DNA of 32,109 nt, taken from positions 1 to 32,109 of the forward strand of contig JANQMH010000071.1 of NCBI GenBank assembly GCA_028280195.1. Direction: 5' to 3'. The notes under the pieces are model-generated. The model saw only the letters and a program-made list of their open reading frames with translations, was not told the origin of the DNA and searched no databases. Both the position numbers and the translations under genes were made by a program. Below, one piece after another: positions 1 through 6,655 of this stretch. The DNA is from Exilibacterium sp. (GTDB taxonomy: Bacteria; Pseudomonadota; Gammaproteobacteria; Pseudomonadales; Cellvibrionaceae). How positions within the stretch are numbered: position 1 is the stretch's first letter; each line of letters opens with the position of its first letter.

Positions 1-639
1 TTCTGCAATCACCAGCGGATCGAGGTCGAGCACGGTGGCGCAGACATCCCCGCGCTGCATGAAATCGCCGATTTCCACCGGCCGCCGATCGACAATGCCG
101 GCAAAAGGCGCGCGAATTTTCAAGTTGCTGACATCCAGCTGGCGGCGTTTGAGATCGGCCCTGGCGGTTTCCAGTTCGGCCTTGGCGCCGGCGATGGCGG
201 TGCGCGACTGATAACCGCCACTTTTCAGTCGCAGCGCGCCGTCGTAGTCCAGCTGTGCTTTGGCGACGGTGGCCTCGGCTTCGGACAGTCGCAAAACGCG
301 ATCCTCCGGCGCCAGTTCGCAGATCACATCACCGCTGTTGACGCGCCCGCCCTTCTCCACCGGCAGCGCCATCACCCGTCCACTGACCTCGGCGCGCACA
401 TCGACGTCGCGATTGGCTTCGGTGCGGGCGCGGATATTGACCGCCAGCGGGTAGGTCTGGGCGTTGATATAGCGCGCCTTGACCTTGGTCAGGGCGGCGG
501 CCGGTTCGCCGGCCTCGGCAAGCGGTGTAGAATCACTGTCGACCAGCAAGCCGGACGCCAACCACAGCGAGATTACCACCGCAATGACCAGCGCGATGCG
601 GTAATTCTGCTTGGCCCAGATATATTGAAACGCTCGCAT
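1..639 (-). CDS. RND/HlyD-type efflux membrane fusion protein (N-terminal part, cut by window edge)
   Basis: The frame is open from an ATG at 639 to the left edge, giving 213 residues. Residues about 14-32 form one hydrophobic membrane segment after a short basic N-terminus. A first biotinyl-lipoyl half follows (about 78-107, including VSGRVMALPVEKGGRVNSGD), then a helical hairpin rich in A, K, E and L (about 108-158), then the second lipoyl half, where APFAGIVDRRPVEIGDFMQRGD is the classic return strand. This order is that of periplasmic adaptor subunits linking an inner-membrane RND pump to an outer-membrane channel. The beta-barrel domain and the expected pump gene would lie beyond the left edge, so substrate and operon cannot be judged. 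The start is supported by the membrane anchor directly after it. The gene is divergent from the gene at 863. Confidence 0.85.
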   Translation of the reverse strand, partial: MRAFQYIWAKQNYRIALVIAVVISLWLASGLLVDSDSTPLAEAGEPAAALTKVKARYINAQTYPLAVNIRARTEANRDVDVRAEVSGRVMALPVEKGGRVNSGDVICELAPEDRVLRLSEAEATVAKAQLDYDGALRLKSGGYQSRTAIAGAKAELETARADLKRRQLDVSNLKIRAPFAGIVDRRPVEIGDFMQRGDVCATVLDLDPLVIAE

Positions 640-764
640 AATCTGCCGAATTTCAGGGTAACTCAGAGCCGCCTATGATGAGAGCCGGCCCCGGGGTGTG
701 CAAGATAAAAAGTGTAAAGAGTTCGCAATAATAACGTTTTGGTCCTGCAAATGGCACTTATCCC

Positions 765-803
765 TATGATTAGCGTTCCACTGCGCATTGAATGCTAATC
801 ATA
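765..803. promoter_or_regulatory. Perfect 10-bp inverted repeat between divergent genes
   Basis: TATGATTAGC at 765-774 is exactly repeated in inverse orientation, GCTAATCATA, at 794-803, with 19 bases between the arms. It lies in the 223-bp gap between the divergent efflux adaptor (start 639) and the helix-hairpin-helix gene (start 863). Placement suits a repressor operator acting on one or both genes. A structured 5' leader of the plus-strand gene is the alternative. No regulator gene is next to it in the window. Confidence 0.45.
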
Positions 804-862
804 ACTGCCATAATAGCCGATAACTAACCGCTACAATAAGCGCAAACAAGGAGCCTCAACAC

Positions 863-1252
863 ATGACATGGTTCACAGTATTTTTGCTGACAATCATCGC
901 CTGGCTGGTCAGTCGCCTGCTGTTCACCGTCGATGCCTACCGCCAGGATCTGCGCGATTTGCGCGATCAGCTGCACCACCTGCAGAGTGCCGTTGCCGGC
1001 AAGGTCAGCAGCGCCGTTGCGAATGCGCCCGCCAATGCCCAAAAGACGGTTGCGGCGCACCCCGCTGTGACCGAAAAGATCAATCTGAATGCCGCCAGCA
1101 AGACACAATTGCAACGCCTGCCCAAAGTGGGGGCGGTTACCGCCCAGCGCATTATCGATGCCCGCCCCTTCGACGACATCGATGCCCTGAAACAGGTGGA
1201 AGGCGTCACCGGCAGCCTGTTTGCCACCCTGAGACCGCTGGTAAGTCTGTGA
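863..1252 (+). CDS. Membrane-anchored helix-hairpin-helix (ComEA-like) protein
   Basis: The product is 129 aa. Residues about 3-22 form an N-terminal membrane anchor. A charged helical stretch with coiled-coil character (about 24-45) and an Ala-rich linker follow, then a C-terminal helix-hairpin-helix pair from about 73: INLNAASKTQLQRLPKVG is the typical ComEA/T2SK-type opening and DDIDALKQVEGVTGSL the second hairpin. HhH pairs of this type bind DNA non-specifically. A membrane-tethered form could sit at the cell envelope as in DNA uptake, but no competence genes are nearby, so the role is open. AAGGAG nine bases upstream supports the ATG at 863. It is convergent with the gene at 1256-1966, with three bases between them. 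Confidence 0.8.
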   Translation: MTWFTVFLLTIIAWLVSRLLFTVDAYRQDLRDLRDQLHHLQSAVAGKVSSAVANAPANAQKTVAAHPAVTEKINLNAASKTQLQRLPKVGAVTAQRIIDARPFDDIDALKQVEGVTGSLFATLRPLVSL

Positions 1253-1255
1253 GGC

Positions 1256-1966
1256 TTATTTACAACTGGCGGCCAGGGCTACCGGGGGCCGCTCGCTCAG
1301 CTGCGCATTGCCGCCAGCGAGTTCCCGATTCCAGGCCAGCAGCAATCCGCTCAGCGACAGCGCCTGGCTGTGCAGCCCCAGCAGTTCCTCCGGGGTATCC
1401 TTGGCGCCGGTAAACAGTCGCACCTGGCGGTGCCTGCCGGCGAGAACGCAGCGCGGGTACTGCATGCGATAGACTTCGAGCTTCCAGCGCAGGCTGTGTA
1501 CCGTATTGCGGTAGTGGGCCAGTTTGGTCGGCAGGCTGATAACCCGGGTATCCTCCAGGTCGCCAAATACGGTGAAATCCGTGCCGATAGCCACTACCTG
1601 TTTGCCGTCCGCAGGCGCCGCCACAGTCGCGGTGCGCCCCGCGCCCTGCAGCGCAGCCAGGTCGCCGACCACTTCGCCGGGGGTAATGGTATTGATGGCG
1701 GCAACGGCGCTGCCGGGGTCGCCCGGGTACACCGCCAGTTGCCCCTTGAGCAGGAAATAGAGCCAGGCGTCGCCGGCGCCCCTCGCCAGCAGCATTTCTC
1801 CCGGCGCCAGCGTCACCAGCCGCGAGTGCTGCAGCAGCACTTCGAACTGCCAGGCGTCCTCGGCTTTTACGGTGTTGAAAAACGGCACCGCTGACAACAA
1901 CCGCTCCAGCGTCGAACGCGGAATCTGCCTGGCAGTTTTGATATCCATGCGCCACATGCCTCGCAT
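1256..1966 (-). CDS. Cyclic nucleotide-binding (cNMP/Crp-fold) domain protein
   Basis: The product is 236 aa. Residues about 25-150 have the pattern of a cyclic-nucleotide-binding beta-roll: a helix, then RLVTLAPGEMLLARGAGDAWLYFLLKGQLAVYPGD, then ITPGEVVGDLAALQGAGRTATVAA. The last part resembles the phosphate-binding cassette (GE-hydrophobic-GDLA), but its Arg-Thr context is less canonical than in Crp. The C-terminal ~80 residues show no recognisable winged-helix DNA-binding domain, so this is more likely a stand-alone sensor than a transcription factor. Ligand binding cannot be judged. The start may be the ATG at 1966 or the one at 1948; neither has a strong Shine-Dalgarno sequence. A 285-bp gap separates it from the divergent gene at 2252. 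Confidence 0.7.
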   Translation of the reverse strand: MRGMWRMDIKTARQIPRSTLERLLSAVPFFNTVKAEDAWQFEVLLQHSRLVTLAPGEMLLARGAGDAWLYFLLKGQLAVYPGDPGSAVAAINTITPGEVVGDLAALQGAGRTATVAAPADGKQVVAIGTDFTVFGDLEDTRVISLPTKLAHYRNTVHSLRWKLEVYRMQYPRCVLAGRHRQVRLFTGAKDTPEELLGLHSQALSLSGLLLAWNRELAGGNAQLSERPPVALAASCK

Positions 1967-2251
1967 TGAGTTGTGCGGAAAATTGTAGATAAGATTGGCA
2001 TCCGACTTAACCGCTAAAGTTGAATTATGGTAACTAGCTCACTTATTACTTAACGATATATGGGGGTTTTCATGCCGCCTCCGCTCAGAGTCTGTAAAAA
2101 GACCCTTAAACCACCTCAAAGCCACATTACGGCTTGCAGTTGGTGCCATTTTATGTAGAGTAGTTCCATTCATTAGAAGAATTGCGAAGCAGTAGTCATA
2201 TTTCTAAATGATCTAAAAAATATTTCTTAATTCAAGGCTGGACGTTGATTA
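1967..2251. other. 285-bp divergent region, AT-rich, no gene
   Basis: This gap between the cNMP-domain gene (start 1966) and the chalcone-isomerase-like/TonB gene (start 2252) is clearly AT-richer than the genes. It probably holds both promoters, but I could not choose a -10/-35 pair with confidence. Confidence 0.4.
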
Positions 2252-3487
2252 ATGATGATAAGACTCCGTAGGTTCGCCTGTCTGATCTTTGGGTTTTCAC
2301 TAATTTCACCACTGCTCCAGGCAGCACCCCAACTCAATGGCATCGCCACCCACCAGGAACTGGGCAAAGAGCGTTTCATCGCGGCGCTCTACAGCGAGAG
2401 CGCGCACGATGATCCCATGGCGCTGCTCAGAAGCACGGAGCCGCGGCGCATGGAACTCAAGGTCACCACCCAGCGGCTGTCTGCCCGGCGTCTCAACAAT
2501 ATGTGGATCGAGGGCATGGCCATCAACAACTCGGCCACCTCGCTGGAAGCACACGCCGAAAACATGGTCAAGTTTGCCGGTTTCGTCAAAAAGCGGCTGG
2601 TTGCCGGCGATGTACTGGCCATTGACGGCGTGCCGGGCCAGGGCGCGCTGGTCAGTGTCAACGGCGTAGAACTCGGCAGTGTGGAGTCCGATACGTTTTT
2701 CAACATGCTGCTGGCCACCTGGATCGGGCCGGTACCGCTGTCGTCAGATTTCCGCAGCGGCCTGCTGCTGGCCGGGCGCATTCCCGGCGACCTGCTCGGG
2801 CGTTATACCGCCATCACCCCGGAACCCAGTCGCATCGACGAAATAGCCGCCTGGTCGGCACCGCCGCCGGAGACGGCGCTGCCCGCAGCCGAGGCGCCGG
2901 CAGCTGTCGAAGCGCCGGCAGAGCAGGCGCCGGCCGCCACCGTTGCCGCGGCGCCGGTGATCGCCGCGGCGCCGACACCGACACCGGCGGCACCGCAGAT
3001 AGAGGCCCCGCCACCCAGGCCGCAGCAGGCGGCACCGGCGCCTGCGCCCAGACCCGAACCCACGCCGGCACCGGTGCGCGCCAGACCGGCTGCAACGGCA
3101 GTCGCGCCTCCCCCCGATGAAGAGATCATTGACGACCTTATCGACGAGGACGAACTGGAGGATAGTGAAGAGGCGCTAACCGCCGAGAGCCTGCTCAGCC
3201 GCCAGCTTTACCACTCCAAATTGAAACGCTGGACCTACGGCTACCTCAAATACCCGGCCCGGGCACAGAAGCGCGGCCAGCAGGGCAGTGTGCGCCTGTC
3301 GGTTTCCATCGATCGCCAGGGCAATGTCAAGACCGTGGCGGCGGTGCAGGAATCACGCTATTCGCTGCTGAATCGCGAGGCCCTGGGCGCAGTCGAGCGC
3401 GCTACCCCCTTTCCACCGGTGCCGGACGAAGTCAAAGGCGAGGAATTCACTTTCTCCCTGCCGATTGTCTTCCGCTTGCCGGATTGA
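2252..3487 (+). CDS. Secreted chalcone-isomerase-like domain / TonB C-terminal domain fusion
   Basis: The product is 411 aa. Residues 1-25 are a signal peptide (RLRRF, then a hydrophobic core ending QAA). Residues about 26-175 resemble bacterial chalcone-isomerase-like proteins: ALYSES near 46, a run of basic and hydrophobic residues (RRMELKVTTQRLSARRL), then GDVLAIDGVPGQGALVSVNG with a WIGPVPLSSDFRSGLL ending, the family's usual 'PG-G-NG ... W-G-P-S-LL' pattern. Residues about 202-288 are a Pro/Ala-rich linker and 289-310 a strongly acidic stretch. Residues about 325-411 are a TonB C-terminal domain (YPARAQKRGQQGSVRLSVSI, then NREALGAVERATPFPPVP). The anchor looks like a cleavable signal rather than a retained TonB membrane helix, so the protein may be periplasmic and not a classical ExbBD-coupled transducer. 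The domain calls are from pattern recognition. MMIR offers two possible ATG starts. Confidence 0.75.
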   Translation: MMIRLRRFACLIFGFSLISPLLQAAPQLNGIATHQELGKERFIAALYSESAHDDPMALLRSTEPRRMELKVTTQRLSARRLNNMWIEGMAINNSATSLEAHAENMVKFAGFVKKRLVAGDVLAIDGVPGQGALVSVNGVELGSVESDTFFNMLLATWIGPVPLSSDFRSGLLLAGRIPGDLLGRYTAITPEPSRIDEIAAWSAPPPETALPAAEAPAAVEAPAEQAPAATVAAAPVIAAAPTPTPAAPQIEAPPPRPQQAAPAPAPRPEPTPAPVRARPAATAVAPPPDEEIIDDLIDEDELEDSEEALTAESLLSRQLYHSKLKRWTYGYLKYPARAQKRGQQGSVRLSVSIDRQGNVKTVAAVQESRYSLLNREALGAVERATPFPPVPDEVKGEEFTFSLPIVFRLPD

Positions 3488-3490
3488 CTT

Positions 3491-3542
3491 CAGTTGCCAG
3501 TCTCCTTGCTACTAGTCTCTAGGTGCCGGGGCCTGGCAACTG
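3491..3542. terminator. 10-bp inverted repeat between convergent genes, possible bidirectional terminator or stem-loop
   Basis: CAGTTGCCAG (3491-3500) and CTGGCAACTG (3533-3542) are perfect inverted copies enclosing 32 bases. The element starts four bases after the stop of the plus-strand gene ending at 3487 and reaches the stop region of the minus-strand gene ending at 3544. No T-run follows on either strand, so it is not a standard intrinsic terminator. A bidirectional 3'-end stem-loop is the most natural reading. Confidence 0.4.
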
Positions 3543-3543
3543 C

Positions 3544-4104
3544 TTACTGAATCACTTGCAGGCGCTCGACGATAACGTCGTGAATGCCTTTGCTTTGCAG
3601 GTTAGACAGGTGACTGAGGTGCTCCATATTAATGCTGTGCAGATGCAGGCAGGGGGTGCTGGCTTCGAGTTCGCGCAGGTCGCCCTTTTTCAGAATCGGC
3701 AGCAGCGGCCTGTCCTCGGGGCGCTGACTGTTTATCACCCGCAGGCCCACCTGCAGCGGCACCGCCCGGTAGCGGGTTTTGCCACTTTTAAACGGTATGG
3801 TGAGAAACAAGCCGCTTTTGCCGATCATTTCACCGGGAATGATATTGAGCCCGGTTGCCGACACCGCCTCTTCCGGAACGCCGTGAAAAACATCGTGATG
3901 GGCATAGGGATTTGGCAGTATCACCAGGCGGCGGTTTTCCTCCTTGGGGAAGAAGATATTGTAATTGGTATATAACTGCTCCACCGAGTTCGAATAGACA
4001 CAGAGGCGGTTTTCGAAGCCCATGACAAACTCCAGCGCCCGCTGCCGCTGGTTGAACGACTCCAGATCCCATACGAGATCTTTATTTTCAGTTGCCAAGT
4101 CCAC
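3544..4104 (-). CDS. Hypothetical protein of unknown family
   Basis: The product is 186 aa from a GTG at 4104. An ATG further in, at 4023, is the alternative. A GGGGGG run six to eleven bases before the GTG may serve as ribosome binding site. I do not recognise the family. It has no signal peptide or membrane segment. Visible features are a mixed-charge helical N-terminus, a beta-rich middle, and a His/Leu-rich C-terminus (CLHLHSINMEHLSHLSNL). The alternation of short beta strands (RLVILPNPYAH, SGLFLTIPF, VPLQVGLRVI) suggests a small soluble domain; PilZ-type barrels were considered but their RxxxR and DxSxxG motifs are missing. Neighbours are a degenerate-receiver protein upstream on the same strand (205-bp gap) and the TonB-domain fusion convergent to it. 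Confidence 0.6.
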   Translation of the reverse strand: MDLATENKDLVWDLESFNQRQRALEFVMGFENRLCVYSNSVEQLYTNYNIFFPKEENRRLVILPNPYAHHDVFHGVPEEAVSATGLNIIPGEMIGKSGLFLTIPFKSGKTRYRAVPLQVGLRVINSQRPEDRPLLPILKKGDLRELEASTPCLHLHSINMEHLSHLSNLQSKGIHDVIVERLQVIQ

Positions 4105-4260
4105 GGCGGCCCCCCGGGCACTGGTCGATCGGGTGTCGGCGGCATCATACGCCGGCTGCTGTCGGTCTGCCTAATAATAAACCGGCCTTACCTAAGTTTA
4201 GTGCCTATAAATGGAAGATCTTAAGACAAATTTGTTCTAAATCAACAAAAATCTATGTTA

Positions 4261-4276
4261 TGTGATCAGGGGCACA
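4261..4276. promoter_or_regulatory. CRP/Vfr-like site candidate
   Basis: TGTGA-N6-GCACA at 4261-4276 matches nine of the ten fixed positions of the CRP consensus TGTGA-N6-TCACA. It lies about 157 bp upstream of the GTG start at 4104 in an otherwise AT-rich gap, and only 34 bases after the end of the gene at 4310. It would be far upstream for a class I site. A chance match is possible; no -10/-35 pair was clear. Confidence 0.3.
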
Positions 4277-4309
4277 TCTTTTGGCCGGCAGGGCACCGGC
4301 CCGGGCAAG

Positions 4310-5509
4310 CTAAAACAATTCGACGTCGCGCCCGCTGGCATCCTGTGGGGCGGGCTGTGACTGCAGCTCGGCACCGGCGTGCATGCACTCGGTATGCCGC
4401 AGCGCCGTGTCGACGCTCTGTGCCAGCTGCTTAAAGCATTCGTCGACTTTGATACCGCGGTTAAAAGTGCTGTTGGTATCGACCACGATATCGTGCGCTA
4501 CCTGCTCGAAAAACCGTTCCTGTTCCTCGCTCAGCGCCAGCACCGGTATGCGGTTTTGAATGGCCTCAGCCATATCCTCCACCGTGCTGACAATATCGCG
4601 CATGACAGCCTGGTAAGAATCGTCGATTTCCCGCATCGCCGCCTGCACCTCGCCGGAAAGTTTGCGCAGGGATTCTTTTTCGTCAATCAGGATCTGCCGG
4701 CTGTCGAGGGTTTTCAAGCGCGCATCGATCCCCTGAATCAGGGCGAAGGTATTATCCTTGATCGCACCATATCGCTTTTCGTCATCGAGCGGCATATTGC
4801 GCACCAGGATCGATACCTGGCCGTAGTTGAAAATGGTCCGCCGGCCAAAATCGATATAGCGGCCTTTGTCCTTCATCTGCCGCAGCAGCTGGGCCTCCAG
4901 CTCCCGCGCCAGCCCGGTCGCATCCATATCCTTGGTCTCGTGGAGACTGCGCATCTGCAGGCCGCAGGAAATACCGTAACGCTCCACCGAACTGAAAAAC
5001 AACAGACCCAGTTCATCGAGATTATCGCAGCGATTGACCTCCAGCAGGAACTGTATGTTGGCGCCGAGGTCGCTGTTGTCCGACATTACCGCATAGGCCG
5101 TCTCACTGGCATCTTTCAGGCGGCTCTTTAACTGTTCATTGGCGATGCGGTGGTAAACGGACTTATTGATGCGGGCGCTGGCCTCCTCGGGCGTCGCGCC
5201 CGGTTCAATAACATCGTCACAGCCCAGTTCGTAGGCTTTCAGTTTATCCTGCAGGCGGGTCGAGGAAGACAGCAGTATCAGCGGCACCCCCTGTAGCCGA
5301 TCTTCAGCGAGCAGGGTCTCACAGCAGGCGAAGTCCAGCGGATCACCGCAACACCAGTCGATCACTACCGCCTTGTAAACCGCTGCGGCCGCACAGGCGA
5401 GGCATTGTTCCAGGGAACTGACGCGATCGAGTTCGAAACAAGTCCCCAAGTGCCCGGCATAGGCGGACTTGCCCCCCGACTGATAGTAGAGAACCTGGTA
5501 CCGATCCAT
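4310..5509 (-). CDS. Degenerate response-regulator receiver protein with a long helical output region
   Basis: The product is 399 aa. Residues about 4-118 follow the receiver-domain fold, with VVIDW (D51) in the usual phospho-acceptor place, LILLSSS (79-83) and then LGCDDVIEPGATPEEA. Two key elements are missing: the N-terminal acidic pair is replaced by LYYQ, and the conserved KP lysine is replaced by E102. That points to a pseudo-receiver that probably does not take phosphate in the usual way. Residues about 150-265 may form a GAF-like sensor (YGISCGLQMRSL, TIFNYGQVSILVRNMPL), a weak call. Residues about 265-350 are helical with coiled-coil character. No DNA-binding, GGDEF or EAL motif is seen. 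The gene stands alone, divergent from the HDOD gene at 5792 across 282 bp. Confidence 0.65.
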   Translation of the reverse strand: MDRYQVLYYQSGGKSAYAGHLGTCFELDRVSSLEQCLACAAAAVYKAVVIDWCCGDPLDFACCETLLAEDRLQGVPLILLSSSTRLQDKLKAYELGCDDVIEPGATPEEASARINKSVYHRIANEQLKSRLKDASETAYAVMSDNSDLGANIQFLLEVNRCDNLDELGLLFFSSVERYGISCGLQMRSLHETKDMDATGLARELEAQLLRQMKDKGRYIDFGRRTIFNYGQVSILVRNMPLDDEKRYGAIKDNTFALIQGIDARLKTLDSRQILIDEKESLRKLSGEVQAAMREIDDSYQAVMRDIVSTVEDMAEAIQNRIPVLALSEEQERFFEQVAHDIVVDTNSTFNRGIKVDECFKQLAQSVDTALRHTECMHAGAELQSQPAPQDASGRDVELF

Positions 5510-5791
5510 TGCACAACCTCTTCGGATTTCATTCCGGTGTCGCGACAGGGTTAAAGACTGCTGTAAAGCCGCCGTTAATGAACTTGTAGACCAAAAAAGT
5601 CAATGTATCCACCGTCAATAGGTATCGGCCGCAGCTGGCCGGCGCGCTCGCCCGGACGCCGTTCATGGCAGTTTTTTTGCACTGAAATCAACGAAGTAGC
5701 ACTTGTTGGCAGACATCCTTGAACTATCATTATTACTGGGCCGTCAAGCATAATTCGTACAGACATACCTCGTAGCAAAAAGGATCAGTCA

Positions 5792-6655
5792 ATGAGCGCC
5801 AGTGAGCAGCAGCTGTCCAGCCAGGCAAGCGATATCGCCGCGGTATTGCAGGCACGGATAAAATCCGGGCAACTCGATGTACCCATGCTGCCGGAAGTGG
5901 CCGGCAGGGTCGCGACCCTGTCACAGGACCCGGAGTCCGATGCCGTAAAGCTGGCACAGCTGATTCAAAGCGACCAGTCTCTGGCCGGCCATGTGATGCG
6001 CATTGCCAACTCCGCCGCCTACAGCCCCAATGCCACCCTGGTCTCGCTGCAGCAGGCCATCACCCGTCTCGGGATGAATCTGATCAGCGACATCGCCGTA
6101 GCCGCTTCGATCAGTACCAAGATGTTCCATACCCCGGGGTTTGAAGCCCATGTCGATGCCATCTGGCGACATGCGCTGGCCACGGCGCTGTGGTCCAAGG
6201 AGGTGGCCCGCGCCTGCCGCCGCAATGTCGAAGCGACTTTTTTGTGCGGCCTGCTGCACTCCATCGGCCGCCCGGTGGTACTGCATGCCGCTATCGAAAT
6301 CGCTGCAGCTGAGGGTTTCGAACTCGGTGAGGGCGACGCCCTCGCCCTCGAAGTCCGCTACCAGCAGCCGGTGGGCATCGCCGTGGCGGAGAAGTGGGAA
6401 ATGCCGAAAATCGTCTGCCAGGCCATTCGCCATTTCAGCGACTACCAGCAGGCGCCCGAGGCCGCCGAGCAGACAGCGATGATCAGCGCCGGGGCCGGCC
6501 TCGCCAGCCACATGCTGGAACCCGACACACTGCCGCTGCAGCAACTGCTGGACCGGGCGGCCTTCGCCGACGTCAACCTCTACCAGGACGAGATCGAACA
6601 GCTGCTGGAAAAAAGCGCCGATATTCTCAGCACCATGGAGACCATGACGACGTGA
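5792..6655 (+). CDS. HDOD-domain signalling protein
   Basis: The product is 287 aa. Residues about 25-225 match the HDOD domain: DVPMLPEVAGRVATLSQDPE is the standard entry, followed by LAQLIQSDQSLAGHVMRIANSA (the 'DP-L-RLANSA' helix) and SLQQAITRLGMNLISDIAVA. In the HD position it has LLHSIG rather than HD, so the metal-dependent phosphohydrolase site is absent, as is usual in HDOD proteins. These proteins act as signalling scaffolds downstream of two-component or cyclic-di-GMP pathways. AAGGA eight bases upstream supports the ATG. The TGA stop overlaps the GTG start of sthA (GTGA, 6652-6655), so the two genes are probably translationally coupled. That ties an HDOD protein to NADPH/NADH balance, and the pairing is of interest. 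Confidence 0.88.
   Translation: MSASEQQLSSQASDIAAVLQARIKSGQLDVPMLPEVAGRVATLSQDPESDAVKLAQLIQSDQSLAGHVMRIANSAAYSPNATLVSLQQAITRLGMNLISDIAVAASISTKMFHTPGFEAHVDAIWRHALATALWSKEVARACRRNVEATFLCGLLHSIGRPVVLHAAIEIAAAEGFELGEGDALALEVRYQQPVGIAVAEKWEMPKIVCQAIRHFSDYQQAPEAAEQTAMISAGAGLASHMLEPDTLPLQQLLDRAAFADVNLYQDEIEQLLEKSADILSTMETMTT

Noticed and set aside
2871-3115. Repetitive GCGCCGGC-type DNA in the TonB-domain gene
   Set aside because: It is the codon pattern of a Pro/Ala linker, not an intergenic repeat or CRISPR-like array.
4379-5131. 250-codon plus-strand frame opposite the pseudo-receiver gene
   Set aside because: Antisense shadow; Arg/His/Gln-rich with no domain and no ribosome binding site.
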